Assembly (NCBI GenBank): GCA_030844895.1
Contig: CM061232.1
Span: 82,850,555-82,914,554 of the forward strand
Direction of reading: 5' to 3'
Source: Ambrosia x helenae
Taxonomy: Eukaryota; Streptophyta; Magnoliopsida; Asterales; Asteraceae
Length of the DNA: 64,000 bases
Part shown: positions 54,901 to 63,889 of the stretch, in pieces
Layout: every line of letters starts with the position of its first letter
How positions within the stretch are numbered: the stretch's first letter is position 1
The notes under the pieces: model-generated
What the model saw: only the letters and a program-made list of their open reading frames with translations
The model's database searches: none
Told to the model about the DNA's origin: nothing
Program-made: the position numbers and the translations under genes

Positions 54901-57900
54901 AAATTGACTGAATAACTTTTCTCATTAATCAGCAATGAATATATAATACAAAGATATGCAACAAAATAAGAAACTAGTTAATTGCTACAACAATCATTCC
55001 TAAGAATTTGCAATTTACTATCTTTACATAATATTAGCTATTATAAACGAGTCGATTCGAGTTCGAGCTTGGCTCATTGATTATGTAATATATTTATTAA
55101 ATGAATAATATTATATAATATGAATAAGAGTCTCTTGAGCCCAGTCGAGCTCGGTATATGAAGCCTCAGATCGTTTATTAAACGATTTTATTTTTAGGCT
55201 TGAGCTCGGGTTCAAGATTGTTTATGCTCGGGTTGATTGGATCTTTTAACAAGCCGATCTCAAGTAACTCACGAGTGAACTGACTCATTTACTATACAAG
55301 GAATGCATGTGCATACCTTGGAGCAAAAATATTACTTTCTAACTTGAAAAGGGATTCAAGATTCTTTTAATACTCACAAGTTTATCTCAAATTTAAGGGT
55401 GGAGGCATAAACTTTGGTGAATTACAAAAGTCTCCGGCATACCGGTTACTTTATGGGATCTCAGCTAAAGGAAATTCTACCATTTATGGCGAAATTGATG
55501 CAAGGTAACCTCCTCATAAACTGTTCTTTCAACAATGTTGTCACCTTTTTATGTAGAGATGGTAAAATACGGACAAGTCTAAATTATTGGATGTAACTTT
55601 GGTCTTTGGTATTGGTCGGGTCAGATTGTGCTCGTCTAAAACACTTGGGAGAGGTAGATGAGCACATCTTACCCTCCGCGTGTATAAAGAAGAGGAGGGG
55701 GGGGGGGGGGGGTTCTCAATTGGGAGAGGTAGATTTGCCCTCATTTTACCCTCCGCGTATACTCTACTTATGGGTGCTTTTTCAGGAACTGCATACCAAG
55801 TGCGTTAGATCCAAATAAAGTTAAAGGAAATATTATTCTTTGTGAGGATACAAGGAGAATGTATACACGCAAACAAAAGCTAGCAGGGGTTAAGAGACTT
55901 GGTGCAGCCGGGATGATTTTTGTTAGTGATGACGCAAGATCAGTCGCTTCCTCTACAGGATTGTTTCCAATGGCTGCAGTTAATCAAGAGGATGGGAAAA
56001 AGATTATATCTTATGCCAAAAAAGAAAGGTGAGTACTACACTCAAAGCATTGAAGCTATACTTAATGCTAGAACCCTTAATCTATTATGATCGATATATT
56101 TATGGTTGTTAATCGAGTCTAACTCAACCAGTCCGGAATCAAACACCAAACCAACTTGAACCTGCAGGTCCAAACAATCTTGTTCGGTTTATGGCCATAA
56201 CGTTAATTTGTTGGTCTGGGTCGGTTTTGGCCCATAACTATGATTCATTACTAACCAGTTTAAGGGAATATGTGAAGCAATCCTATGGCAACTATTCTAC
56301 CAAGTGTATCAGTGACACAATATAAGCCAGCCCCTGTAGTTGCCTATTTCTCAGCTAGGGGCCCTTCATTTGCTACAAAAGACATACTCAAGGCAAGTTC
56401 ACTTTTATGCTATGCATACTAACGCTATCAATTATTATTACCAATAAAGTTTCATTTGACCCATATAAGCGTTAACAAGTCATTTTTTGAAAATTAGTTT
56501 ACTGACTTTGTTATTATCGGATTACCTTTCAGCCTGATGTTGCAGCACCAGGGGTGGCCATTCTCGCAGCATGGCCAGACAAAGATTCAGTAGTAAAACT
56601 CGCCGGCAAGAACCCTCCGCATTTCTATATAATTTCAGGAACTTCTATGGCCTGTCCACATGTTTCCGGCCTCGCTGCCATGATCAAATCCCAAAACCCT
56701 AATTGGAGCCCATCTGCTATAAGATCAGCAATTATGACAACAGGTTACAAACTGCACAAAACTCACAAAATAAACTAAATTTCTTAGATCAAAGTGGAGC
56801 AAGTTCAAAAAACTTGCGGGTCTGCTAAAAATAGCTCGCTCGAAATCAAAAGAGCCGAGCCCGAGCCAAGGTTAGCTTGACTTGTTGGATCGCTCATTTA
56901 AAATAAAGCCTAAATTTTTAGATGCATAAACTATAACCCAAATTTCAATATAGAAAATTATAAATTTTTTATGTAGCGTTTGATATGTTGGAATGGAAGG
57001 CGGAATAGAATGAACCATTACGAGGTAATGAAAGAATGTGTGTTTGGTTGGTCAATGAAATAAAATCACCCATTCCACAAGGCATTCAATTCCCTTAAAA
57101 CCATTCTATCCACCCCCATGTTTTCTTTTTCATTGCATCCCCTTTTTTCACCCTTCATTAACAACACCAAAACCACAACCACAACCCACCATCCGCCGCC
57201 ACGGCCCACCACCACCACCATCGTCACCACCCACTGCCACCATCAACCACTGCCAGCTACTACCTTCACCCACCTACCACCATCGTCACAACCCACCACT
57301 GCGGCCGCCACCAAACACCGCCACCCACTACCTTCACCCACCCACCATCATCGCCATCCACCACCGCCGTCGACACTATTCACCGCCACCACCCACCTAC
57401 CATCGCCGCCATCAACCACCACTCACCACCGTTGCCACCGTCAGATATCACCACCCACCAACACCGCCACTAGCCGCCACCACCACCACTCCTACCAATT
57501 TTATTCCTTCGTCTTTTCCTGCTTACCAAACAACATAAAGTTAATTGTTTTATAAGTTACGCGTATCTTAAAATATTTGATTTTGTTATCTCACGAATTA
57601 ATGTGTAAAAAATATGTAATTAAACTTTTTAAAATAATTGAGCTCTAGACAAGTCACGAGCGGACTCAAGCTTTTTACGACCTGAGCTCAAGTTCAACAT
57701 TTCAGCTCATGATTAAAATAAACAAGCCAAACTAAACCGGCTGGGTTTGTAAACGAGCCAAGCCAAGCCAAGCCAAGCCCAACATAACTCGCTTCAACTC
57801 GTTTACATCCCTAGATCAAACAATAATCAACTCATAACAATCTTCAATTTCTCACAATTTCCAACCACAGCAATTCAAACAAACAACATAAAGAAGCCAA

Positions 57901-58421
57901 TCACAACAACCACCGGATTAGTCGCAACACCCTACGACTACGGAGCAGGAGAAGTAACATCAAGCCCGTTACAACCCGGCCTCGTCTACGAAACCGAAAT
58001 AATCGACTACCTACACTTCCTATGCAACTTAGGCTACAACCTCGACACAATCAAAATAATCACATCAAACATTCCCACAGACTTCACTTGCCATGCAAAC
58101 CCTGAGCCAAATTCAATATCCAACATGAACTATCCATCAATAGCGATCTCTAAATTCGACGGAAAAGAGGTTACAATATCCCGAACAGTTACAAACGTTG
58201 AGGATAGTGATACCGTTTATACAGCATCAGTTGAAGCACCAAATGGATTGGAAGTGAGTGTTACACCGAATAAGCTGAAATTTACAGAGAAAGAGAATAA
58301 ATTAACGTATAAGGTGAGCTTTAGATCTAATGGTGGGTTGGTTGATGATGCTTTTGGTGCGATTACGTGGTCGAATGATCGGTATAGAGTACGGAGTCCG
58401 TTTATCGTGAGCAGCGTGTAG
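42684..58421 (+). CDS. SBT5.2: Secreted subtilisin-like protease (SBT5.2/CRSP-like), nine exons, 757 aa
   Basis: Exons: 42684-42847, 47884-48149, 49223-49334, 49577-50081, 55398-55504, 55786-56028, 56278-56392, 56533-56743, 57871-58421. Splice phases agree throughout and no stop interrupts. A signal peptide (KGVYFLCCLMFVICLLVEI) starts at 42684, chosen over the in-frame ATG at 42579 because it puts the hydrophobic core at the N-terminus and fits the TATA box. Next come the I9 prodomain (GVYIVYMG to about residue 115), S8 domain with Asp142 (ILDTGIWPES), His204 (GHGTHT), oxyanion Asn309 (CSAGNDGP) and Ser542 (GTSMACPH), a PA-type insert, and a fibronectin-III-like C-terminus ending RSPFIVSSV. 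In Arabidopsis the closest family known to me, CRSP/SBT5.2, cleaves apoplastic peptides. Intron 7 is GC-AG. Introns 1, 2, 4 and 8 are swollen by transposons. Confidence 0.93.
43211..43590. mobile_element. Tourist/Harbinger-like MITE in subtilase intron 1
   Basis: Left end GGCCACAAGGGGCGGT and inverted right end GGGCAGCCGGGGTGGT match the terminal pattern GGC-N4-GGGGNGGT of the larger element at 43648-45670. Flanks ATA and TTA are a degraded 3-bp duplication. Interior repeats of ATCACATTT-type words. No ORF. Confidence 0.7.
43648..45670. mobile_element. PIF/Harbinger element, non-autonomous, in subtilase intron 1
   Basis: Left terminus GGCAACAAGGGGTGGT, right terminus (inverted) GGCTAGCCGGGGTGGT. 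Flanking 3-bp duplication TAA at 43645-43647 and 45671-45673 fits the Harbinger preference for TWA. It carries only an ORF1-like gene on the minus strand and no DDE transposase. Subterminal GTGATGGCCATCACG-type palindromes lie at 45560-45660. Confidence 0.85.
44109..45416 (-). pseudogene. Harbinger ORF1 (Myb/SANT-like), one-base frameshift
   Basis: Exon 1 is 45416-44723 and exon 2 is 44630-44109. The start MEGSSKKQMTTKRKFRPK is preferred over the upstream in-frame ATG because the latter lies in AT-rich DNA. A Pro/Gln-rich region and an acidic run (EEDDDEYEEEIEEEEEEEE) precede the SANT-like segment TPWSQEEEVALTKSFLHI and WLQVNAHFEQL. Exon 2 continues SLDSWEVARVHSKW and a basic Gly/Arg-rich, then Glu/Lys-rich C-terminus. 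In a run of nine A near 44755 the frame stops just before the splice donor; one A fewer would keep it open. Either a real lesion or a homopolymer error. It is related to the gene at 39006-40250. Confidence 0.7.
45928..46765 (+). mobile_element. SINE-like repeat split by a hAT MITE (intron 1)
   Basis: TGGTCGAGTGATAGCCC (A-box-like, 45930s) and GGTTATGGCTTGAAGTCTC (B-box-like) would lie close together if the hAT at 45967-46469 were removed. The element runs on to a T-rich tail near 46750-46765. The B-box segment is duplicated in tandem (69-bp period, 46475 and 46544). Confidence 0.5.
45967..46469. mobile_element. hAT-like MITE inside the SINE-like repeat
   Basis: Inverted ends: CATAGCCGGCCCTTGAG at the left, CAGGGCCGTCCCTGAG (inverted) at the right. 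Flanks GTGGAGGT (45959-45966) and GTGAAGGT (46470-46477) agree at 7 of 8 positions, the hAT duplication length. No ORF. Confidence 0.78.
46858..47433. mobile_element. hAT MITE in subtilase intron 1
   Basis: Left end TAGGGCTGCAAACGAACC, right end GTTCGTTTGCAGCTTTA. Perfect 8-bp duplication CATACAAC at 46850-46857 and 47434-47441. The interior is built from GTTCGTGTTCGTTTG and its inverse, repeated many times. Confidence 0.9.
48465..48895. mobile_element. CACTA-like MITE with internal palindromes (subtilase intron 2)
   Basis: Long inverted ends share ACTAGTRGAAAA and TTTTTGTGCCTATGGTAGAT (about 45 bp in all). ACTAGTGGAAAAAC recalls CACTA termini with the first base changed. The interior holds five versions of CCGCAATCTNAGNTTGCGG at about 48536, 48620, 48662, 48719 and 48825. 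A poly(A) run follows at 48897-48928. No clean 3-bp duplication. Confidence 0.65.
50248..50403 (-). repeat. 3' LTR of the Ale-like element
   Basis: 156 bp. The first three bases on the minus strand (TAA) are also the stop codon of pol. A GCGGGGGTG purine tract precedes it. Confidence 0.88.
50401..54757 (-). pseudogene. Gag-pol of the Ale-like element, with two frameshifts and one stop
   Basis: Gag starts MTDPMDTKLHPAMTVTNI at 54757. A frame change near 54160 leads to an Arg/Gly-rich segment (SRGRSQTRGKNRFQNRTRGG) where a CCHC knuckle would be expected, then protease (GVMDTGASGHMKTP). An in-frame TAA at 53307-53309 separates this from integrase (WHQQRLGHTS, CQACVFGK, FQCDNGKEYDN). A one-base loss in a T run near 52865 shifts the frame inside integrase. 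The last frame (52851-50401) has the integrase tail (SQNGKAERKIRTINNM), reverse transcriptase (LLYVDDIILTTSS) and RNase H (YTDADWAGCPDTRRS, YCDNVSAIYL). Catalytic residues are present, but the reading frame is broken in three places. Confidence 0.85.
54888..55043 (-). repeat. 5' LTR of the Ale-like element
   Basis: 156 bp, one substitution relative to 50248-50403 (AATAGG versus AATAAG). Confidence 0.88.
55646..55768. repeat. Imperfect direct repeat around a G16 run (subtilase intron 5)
   Basis: GGGAGAGGTAGAT ... TTACCCTCCGCGTRTA occurs at about 55648-55690 and again at about 55722-55768. A run of 16 G lies between at 55697-55712. Confidence 0.75.
56795..57813. mobile_element. Degenerate hAT MITE in subtilase intron 8, with a C-rich insert
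   Basis: Right end AACTCGTTTACATCCCTA is typical. The left end TGGAGCAAGTTCAA is eroded. Flanks GATCAAAG (56787-56794) and GATCAAAC (57814-57821) agree at 7 of 8. The interior is interrupted at about 56985-57535 by another repeat with GTGTTTGGTTGG near one end and ACCAAACAAC near the other, and a CCACC-rich core. The Thr/His/Pro-rich ORF at 57118-57555 comes from that core. Confidence 0.6.
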
Positions 58422-58467
58422 AAGAAGGTAATGAATGACAAGGAGTTGCAATGCAGAAGATATATTA

Positions 58468-58473
58468 ATAAAT
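58468..58473 (+). terminator. Poly(A) signal of the subtilase gene
   Basis: AATAAA lies 47 bp after the stop codon and is followed by T/G-rich sequence. Confidence 0.6.
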
Positions 58474-58810
58474 CGTGTTTGTTTGATATGTTTCATTAAT
58501 GTTTTAAAGAATATGTGTTAGTTATTCTCAATACTATTTTAGTTCCATCGTTTACATTTCATATCCTTCATATACATTGATGTATGAATCAATCGACCTC
58601 CTTGGTTATTATGTAAGGGTGTTAAACGCTGTAGTGTTTGTTCACGAGTTAACGAATTGAAATCAACCCAAACTAGACATCGGGGGTGTACCTTAACACA
58701 TGGGGAGCTAATTAAGAGTGACATATAACATGTTAATGGGTATTGCACATCAGTTTCTTCTTGTGTTAAGAGGCAGTTTCTTCTTGTGTTAAGAGGCATT
58801 ATAGAGGTAA
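58474..58810. other. 3' flank of the subtilase gene
   Basis: No gene is seen. A 28-bp tandem duplication (CAGTTTCTTCTTGTGTTAAG twice) lies at about 58750-58800, right before the Helitron start. Confidence 0.6.
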
Positions 58811-61800
58811 TCTATATCTATATCTATATCTATATATATTATTAAGGAAGAGTGATGGTTAAGATTGTAATTTTGTTATGGGTATAAGTTTTGTAGCTAC
58901 ATGTACAACTTAATAAAGCTTAACTGATAGGGGTAAATTAGTCACCTAAAGATATATTAAGACACTTACAACGTTATTAATGTAATTTTATATTATGTTT
59001 TTAGTTATTAGGTAAAATATCATTCCCTTGATACCCTTCCTCCATTCACCATACCACCATTTCCTCTGCAGTAAAAACCGCCCTTCTGCATTCATAACCT
59101 AGTTCATTCTTTCACTTCACCTTCTAAAATCCTTTCACATTAAACCCAACTTTTTGCTTCATACGGTTGTACTACATAAAACATGCCTCTTCTGTTGTTG
59201 TAACCGATATCACCTAATCAATAAGTCTAATCAATTTCTTCTGTCCTTCCTCCTCCAAAAATAAAACCTAATCACACATCCCATCTTCTCGCAATTGTTA
59301 GATCTTCTCCGCCACCGCCATTTCTTATCACCACGATCTCTTCATCATAAAGGTACGCGTTCTTCTTTGTTCTATGGTTTTATTGCTCGGTCAAGCTATA
59401 TTGGAGTAATTGGACTTATTCTCCAAGGTTCAATGTTGGTGTGGTGATAAATCATTTCTAACCCTTTGAAGGTGAATCCAAAGAGTACTAATGTTGGCTG
59501 GTGATAAAAGCTTCCTTGGTAATAACCGAAAGGTTACCAAAAATCAAGCCTTTTAACTCCTACCCTCACAAGAGACACGACATCAGCCTCAGTGCTTTAA
59601 GAAATCCCAAAAGGTAAACCTAAAACCTTTTTTTTTATTTTCTATTTTGTAACTTTAGATCTGTTTCTGTGATGATTTGATGTTGTTTTGGGGCTGCAAT
59701 TTTGTTGCAATTTTTATGTTTTTCAAGCTATTTTGTTGCTTTTTTCAAGCCGTTTTGATGCTGATTCAGGGCTGCGTTTTTTAGTATAAGTTTGTGTTTT
59801 TAGTGTTTGTAGTTTCAATGTACAGGGTGTTGAAGACCTCTTGAGTAAACAAAGATCAAATGGTATGTTTGCGTAATGCTTATTGTAATTGCTTCAATAT
59901 ATGTTTAGTGTATGCAATGCTTCAATTTGTGGGCAAGTTAGATAGTCAAATTGGATATATTTTTAGTTTCAAATTCCCCTTCTAAGCCAGTGTAGAAGTT
60001 TGGGGGCGTTTGAGATTATTTATTTATAATCATATCTATTCATAATTAATAATCTTTTAACAATTCTTGATAAAATCTCAAACAAGGGAAACCGAAGACA
60101 ACTAACTTTCATCTACTAAAGTGTTCTAAGTTGAGAATGAGGAAATTGAGATGGGTAAGGGAAAACGATGGGCTGTGGGATTTGGACGTCTCGACTCTGG
60201 TCACCCTCAACAGTGTTGCCCGACCCATACCCGGTGTTCGATATCTCCAGTGGCGGATCTAGAATAAAACTTTAGGGGTAACGTTTAGAATTCTTTTTAT
60301 CATACATTCATACAATGTAATAAACTGGGCCATATTGAGCGAGCTCCGATCCGCAAGCTTTTTGAATAACCCTAGGCAGGAGTGTTTTTTCGTTCAAAAT
60401 TAAAGGTGAGAGATATGGGCTTAAGGAGTGGGTTGTGGTGTGGGTTGTTTATTTTTTTTTTTCAAAAATTGGACTTTTCACTTATAATAGATAGCTGGTG
60501 GACTATAGCTTATGGCGTTGGGTTTTTAAATAATTTGAGAGGTAGTATAAAAAATTTGAGGGGCAACATAAAATTTTTTCTAGGGGTAACGTAACATGTA
60601 AAACGTTAAAAAATAAAAAAAATTCTACTCCGCCGCAAAAGTTGAGGGGTAGCGGGTGCTACCCCTGCTCTCATTGTATGTCCGCCTCTGGATATCTCAT
60701 ATATCCTGGGTTGTCAACGGGGATTTGCCAATTGTTAATGCATCAAGTATTCATTAAGAGATAAAAAAAACAGGCAAAGAAAGGTGTTTATAGGTCAACC
60801 CAACCAGGTACGTCCTATTTTTAACATGTATAAGAAAATGACTATATCTAACCTGTCATGTGAACCGCGCCGTCCATCTTGCCACCTCTAAAAATCAATA
60901 TTTGTGCAAATATCACAAACTTCTAACCTGCCTTCTGGTTTTGTCAGTGATCCTGCTTTATATCATTTGGCCGTTCTTTGTACCAAAAAGTTGTCCGTGA
61001 AGGGATTGTTATTCCACCATCATATGGTCCATACAGTAGCCAAGGTCTTTGTAAATAATTTAAGCTTTTTTAACTTACTTCTATTTCTGGTTGACATATT
61101 TTCTGTTGACTTTCAGGAGCCACTTTGTAACACACACATATGCCAAAAAAAAAAAAAACACAGCCTACAACAAATGTGGTTTCTCTTTTATTTGAGATAA
61201 GAATATACACCAGTAAAATCGATTGATGCAAAAACGGTCAAAATCTATTAGAAGCATTCAACATTGAATACACAAGGTCAGTTATCACCACCTACCTTTC
61301 CTTTAATACATATTAGAATAACAAAAATATCTTACTGTCATGTCTCCTATATTTTGGGTCTATTTGGTCATTGTGTGTGTAAAAGTCAGTTCAAAGATTT
61401 TACATATAACAGTTTGCACTAATTTTGAAGTCTAAATTAGGACCTTGTTGCTTACGGTTCGTTTCCTTAACAAATCGGATTTCTACAAATCGATTTTTCA
61501 GCCTTTTTTCATTCTCAGTTTAGAAAGCAGTTGCTTTGACCTGGACACACATAATATTATAATAAAAACTGGGTCGGGCTAACAAATTTTAAAAATTTCA
61601 CAATAAATTTTATTTCAAAATCGACAGATGTAAGATATAATGATTTTGTTATAAAAAATATGTTAACTTTAACAAAATAAAAGAAAAACGTATATGATTG
61701 GATTAGAAGAAAGTATAAGCTGTCGAGTAGTTTAACTATTTTCATTCTAAACTTCTCTTAACATGAAAATGTGTTTATCAACTAATCCGCAAAGTCATTG

Positions 61801-63099
61801 CCTTGATCTTTTTCCTAATATCTAAAATTAAACAATCTGTTCAAATATACCAAATATATCATATTAGTTTTATGTAGTATTCAACTCTTTTTAAATGTTA
61901 TTAAATATACTTTTCGTTGCTTATTCTTATATTTCTTTCAATGAACTGCTACAGATGAATAGATAAAACCATAATCTTTTATACACGCCTCAACAGGTCT
62001 AAAACAGTTGGAATCAATGTATTCAACAGCGATAGTCATCATTCCGACATTCCCCAAACATCTAGCACCACATCAACATCTCAAAAGCCATGTAGTAGGC
62101 TACGAGATTTTGTTTTGTTAACAGCTACAACAGTCCCGCTTCACATGTTTTACACGCAGAAAAGATATCTTCACCTACTGAAAATAGTACTACGTCCAAT
62201 GCTCCGTGAACAAAGAAGTTGTACCCATATGAAGGTGATTTCTTGGATTTCTTATGTGTGGATTATAATAATAGGCAGCCAAAATACATGTAAGCAACAA
62301 ACATGCCTTTTTCATCTGAATGATTGTAGGCCTACAAAATTTCTTTTGTATGCAACAAGTTCATCCTACAAAATTTCTTTTGTATCTTTTTATTATGCTT
62401 AGGCTTCCACTTTTTCAGTAGTCTTTTGTATCATCTCTCCACATAAGTCTATAGTAATATAACAATAGTAATGTTTAAGTTGAGCAAAAAACAAACGTAC
62501 TGTTATTATAAATGCTTTTAAGTTAATCGTATATTTTTGTTTTGGCTATTTTGATATGTAGTATGAACATTTAATTTATAATTAGAATAGAGGAAATAAG
62601 TGGGTCAATACGTACACCCAACTTATAGGACAGTTTGATTTTTTGAGGTACTTTTGTTGTTGATATTTTCAACGTGGGCTTTATTTGTTTGTTCAATTTT
62701 TTATATTAAATTATTAGGATTTTAATGCTTTAGATATGAAGGAAGGTATGGTTTACCATGAAACTTTGATTCTTTAAACTGCTATGCATTGGGTTATAGA
62801 GTTGGAGCTCTACTCTGAGTGGAAAAACTGGATTAATGTCGTTGGTATGTATTTTTAAAACTGGATTAATAGCATCACATGAGACATAAGTTCTCATAGA
62901 GGTGGCTGCAATGCAGGTTCATATTGTAATGTTTGGGTCGATTTGTCTGTATTGTCACATATCATCTTTTATATTGCTGTTTTTTATGTTAATTCTTTGG
63001 TTTCTCTTGATAGATTAGTTGTCTTAGCAAATTAGTTGTCATGCAATATGCGCCAAAGTAACATAAATACCCGCGGCAACGCGCGGGCACATCCACTAG
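58811..63099 (+). mobile_element. Probable non-autonomous Helitron, 4.3 kb
   Basis: It starts TCTATATC...TATTATTAAG after an A (58810) and ends with hairpin CCCGCGGCAACGCGCGGG (63070-63087), an 8-nt spacer and CTAG (63096-63099) before a T. A|TC...CTAG|T is the Helitron insertion signature. No Rep/helicase coding is visible. The interior includes UTR-like DNA with a possible splice donor (AAAGGTACGC near 59352) and unrecognised fragments. The 5' end falls in a TATATC microrepeat, so its exact base could vary. Confidence 0.68.
60248..60690. mobile_element. hAT MITE inside the Helitron
   Basis: Ends CAGTGGCGGATCTAG and (inverted) CAGAGGCGGACATAC. Perfect 8-bp duplication GATATCTC at 60240-60247 and 60691-60698. 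No ORF of interest; AGGGGTAACG / GGGGTAGCG words repeat in the body. Confidence 0.92.
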
Positions 63100-63101
63100 T
63101 T

Positions 63102-63180
63102 TGTTAAAATGTTAATGGGCTGTTAAAAGACAGAATTTTGTTAAAATGTTAATGGGCTGTTAAAAGACAGAATTTTTTTT
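63102..63180. repeat. About 40-bp tandem duplication next to the Helitron end
   Basis: GTTAAAATGTTAATGGGCTG followed by TTAAAAGACAGAATTTT occurs twice in succession, identical by eye. Confidence 0.9.
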
Positions 63181-63531
63181 TTCTTTTTTAAACCAAAAAT
63201 AACTAAATAATAGGGTTAGGTGGAGTTAGCAGGATTAAACCGAGGTGGGAGTTAAATGTGAAAAGATTGATGACCTGGCACCTTGGTTGTTACGACGAGT
63301 TAAAATATACACAAATGCCTTACATAAAAAGAACATGAAATTGTGTTAGAGATATGAACCTAGACACCACTTATGTATTCACAAGTTGGCAAGAAGATGA
63401 CCACTTTAATAAAAAAAAATTGTTTTATTTTTTCAATTTTTGTTTTCAAATTACTATAAAATTATACATTAATACCAAAAAAATAATCAAATCTATTTAT
63501 ACTTTCCCAATTTTTATGTAATTCATAATAA
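63181..63531. other. AT-rich non-coding DNA
   Basis: No gene, RNA or terminal repeat is seen. Confidence 0.55.
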
Positions 63532-63561
63532 CTAGTGGTATAATAATCGGCGCGTTGCGCC
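63532..63561 (-). mobile_element. Helitron-like 3' end (second element)
   Basis: On the minus strand GGCGCAACGCGCC (hairpin) is followed by GATTATTATACCA, CTAG and T. The spacer is 13 nt. Its body would extend to the right and beyond, or is truncated by the LTR at 63890. Confidence 0.55.
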
Positions 63562-63689
63562 TGGCGATTTCCGAAACTACGTGTCTAGAATTCGGTCGAT
63601 GTTGGCTGGAAAAAGATTCAGTAATGGTATCGCTAACAAATCTCAACCATAAATCTAACCAAATCAAACGACTACCATCCACAATCTGT

Positions 63690-63889
63690 ATACTCCACTC
63701 CTATTGGCTGGCACCTAACTCCCCAACCCACTATAAATACACAAACACAAAACTACACCATTCATCATCTGTACCCGCTCCGTTCATCACCATCATCATT
63801 TAACTCATCCATTCAAGCCTTCTTTAATCAATTGCTGCTAAGCACACTCAACCTAGCATCACTACGCTTTGTTGTCAGCCATCACAACG
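63690..63889 (+). promoter_or_regulatory. Orphan promoter-like stretch
   Basis: CCACTATAAATACACAAAC (63728-63746) is a good plant TATA context. It is preceded by CCACTCCTATTGGCTGGC, which contains an inverted CCAAT box (ATTGG), and is followed by a CA/TC-rich leader-like stretch. Any coding sequence is cut off by an LTR start at 63890. Confidence 0.4.

Larger units (their letters stand above)
50248..55043 (-). mobile_element. Ale/Retrofit-like copia element, 4.8 kb, young
   Basis: Two 156-bp LTRs (50248-50403 and 54888-55043) differ at one position by eye. Flanking 5-bp duplication TAAAC at 50243-50247 and 55044-55048. Primer site TGGTATCATTG on the minus strand at 54877-54887. LTR ends are TA...TA (TAATAGC...CTCCAATA) and not TG...CA. 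The short LTRs, compact length and domain order fit the Ale/Retrofit lineage; the lineage call rests on size and motif style. It is inserted in a hAT MITE in a subtilase intron, antisense to the gene. Confidence 0.9.
50235..55296. mobile_element. hAT MITE split by an Ale-like retrotransposon (subtilase intron 4)
   Basis: Left end TAGGGGTGTAAAC at 50235, right end TTTACTATA at 55296. Perfect 8-bp duplication CAAGGAAT at 50227-50234 and 55297-55304. The MITE body (GAGTCGATTCGAGTTCGAGC and on) resumes at 55049 after the inserted copia element. The MITE is about 266 bp without it. Confidence 0.88.

Noticed and set aside
57118..57555. 145-aa Thr/His/Pro-rich ORF
   Set aside because: A CCACC-rich low-complexity insert inside an intronic MITE; on the host strand it lies within intron 8.
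62115..62402. 95-aa ORF in the Helitron
   Set aside because: No domain recognised, AT-rich, and no splice or promoter context that would support it as a gene.
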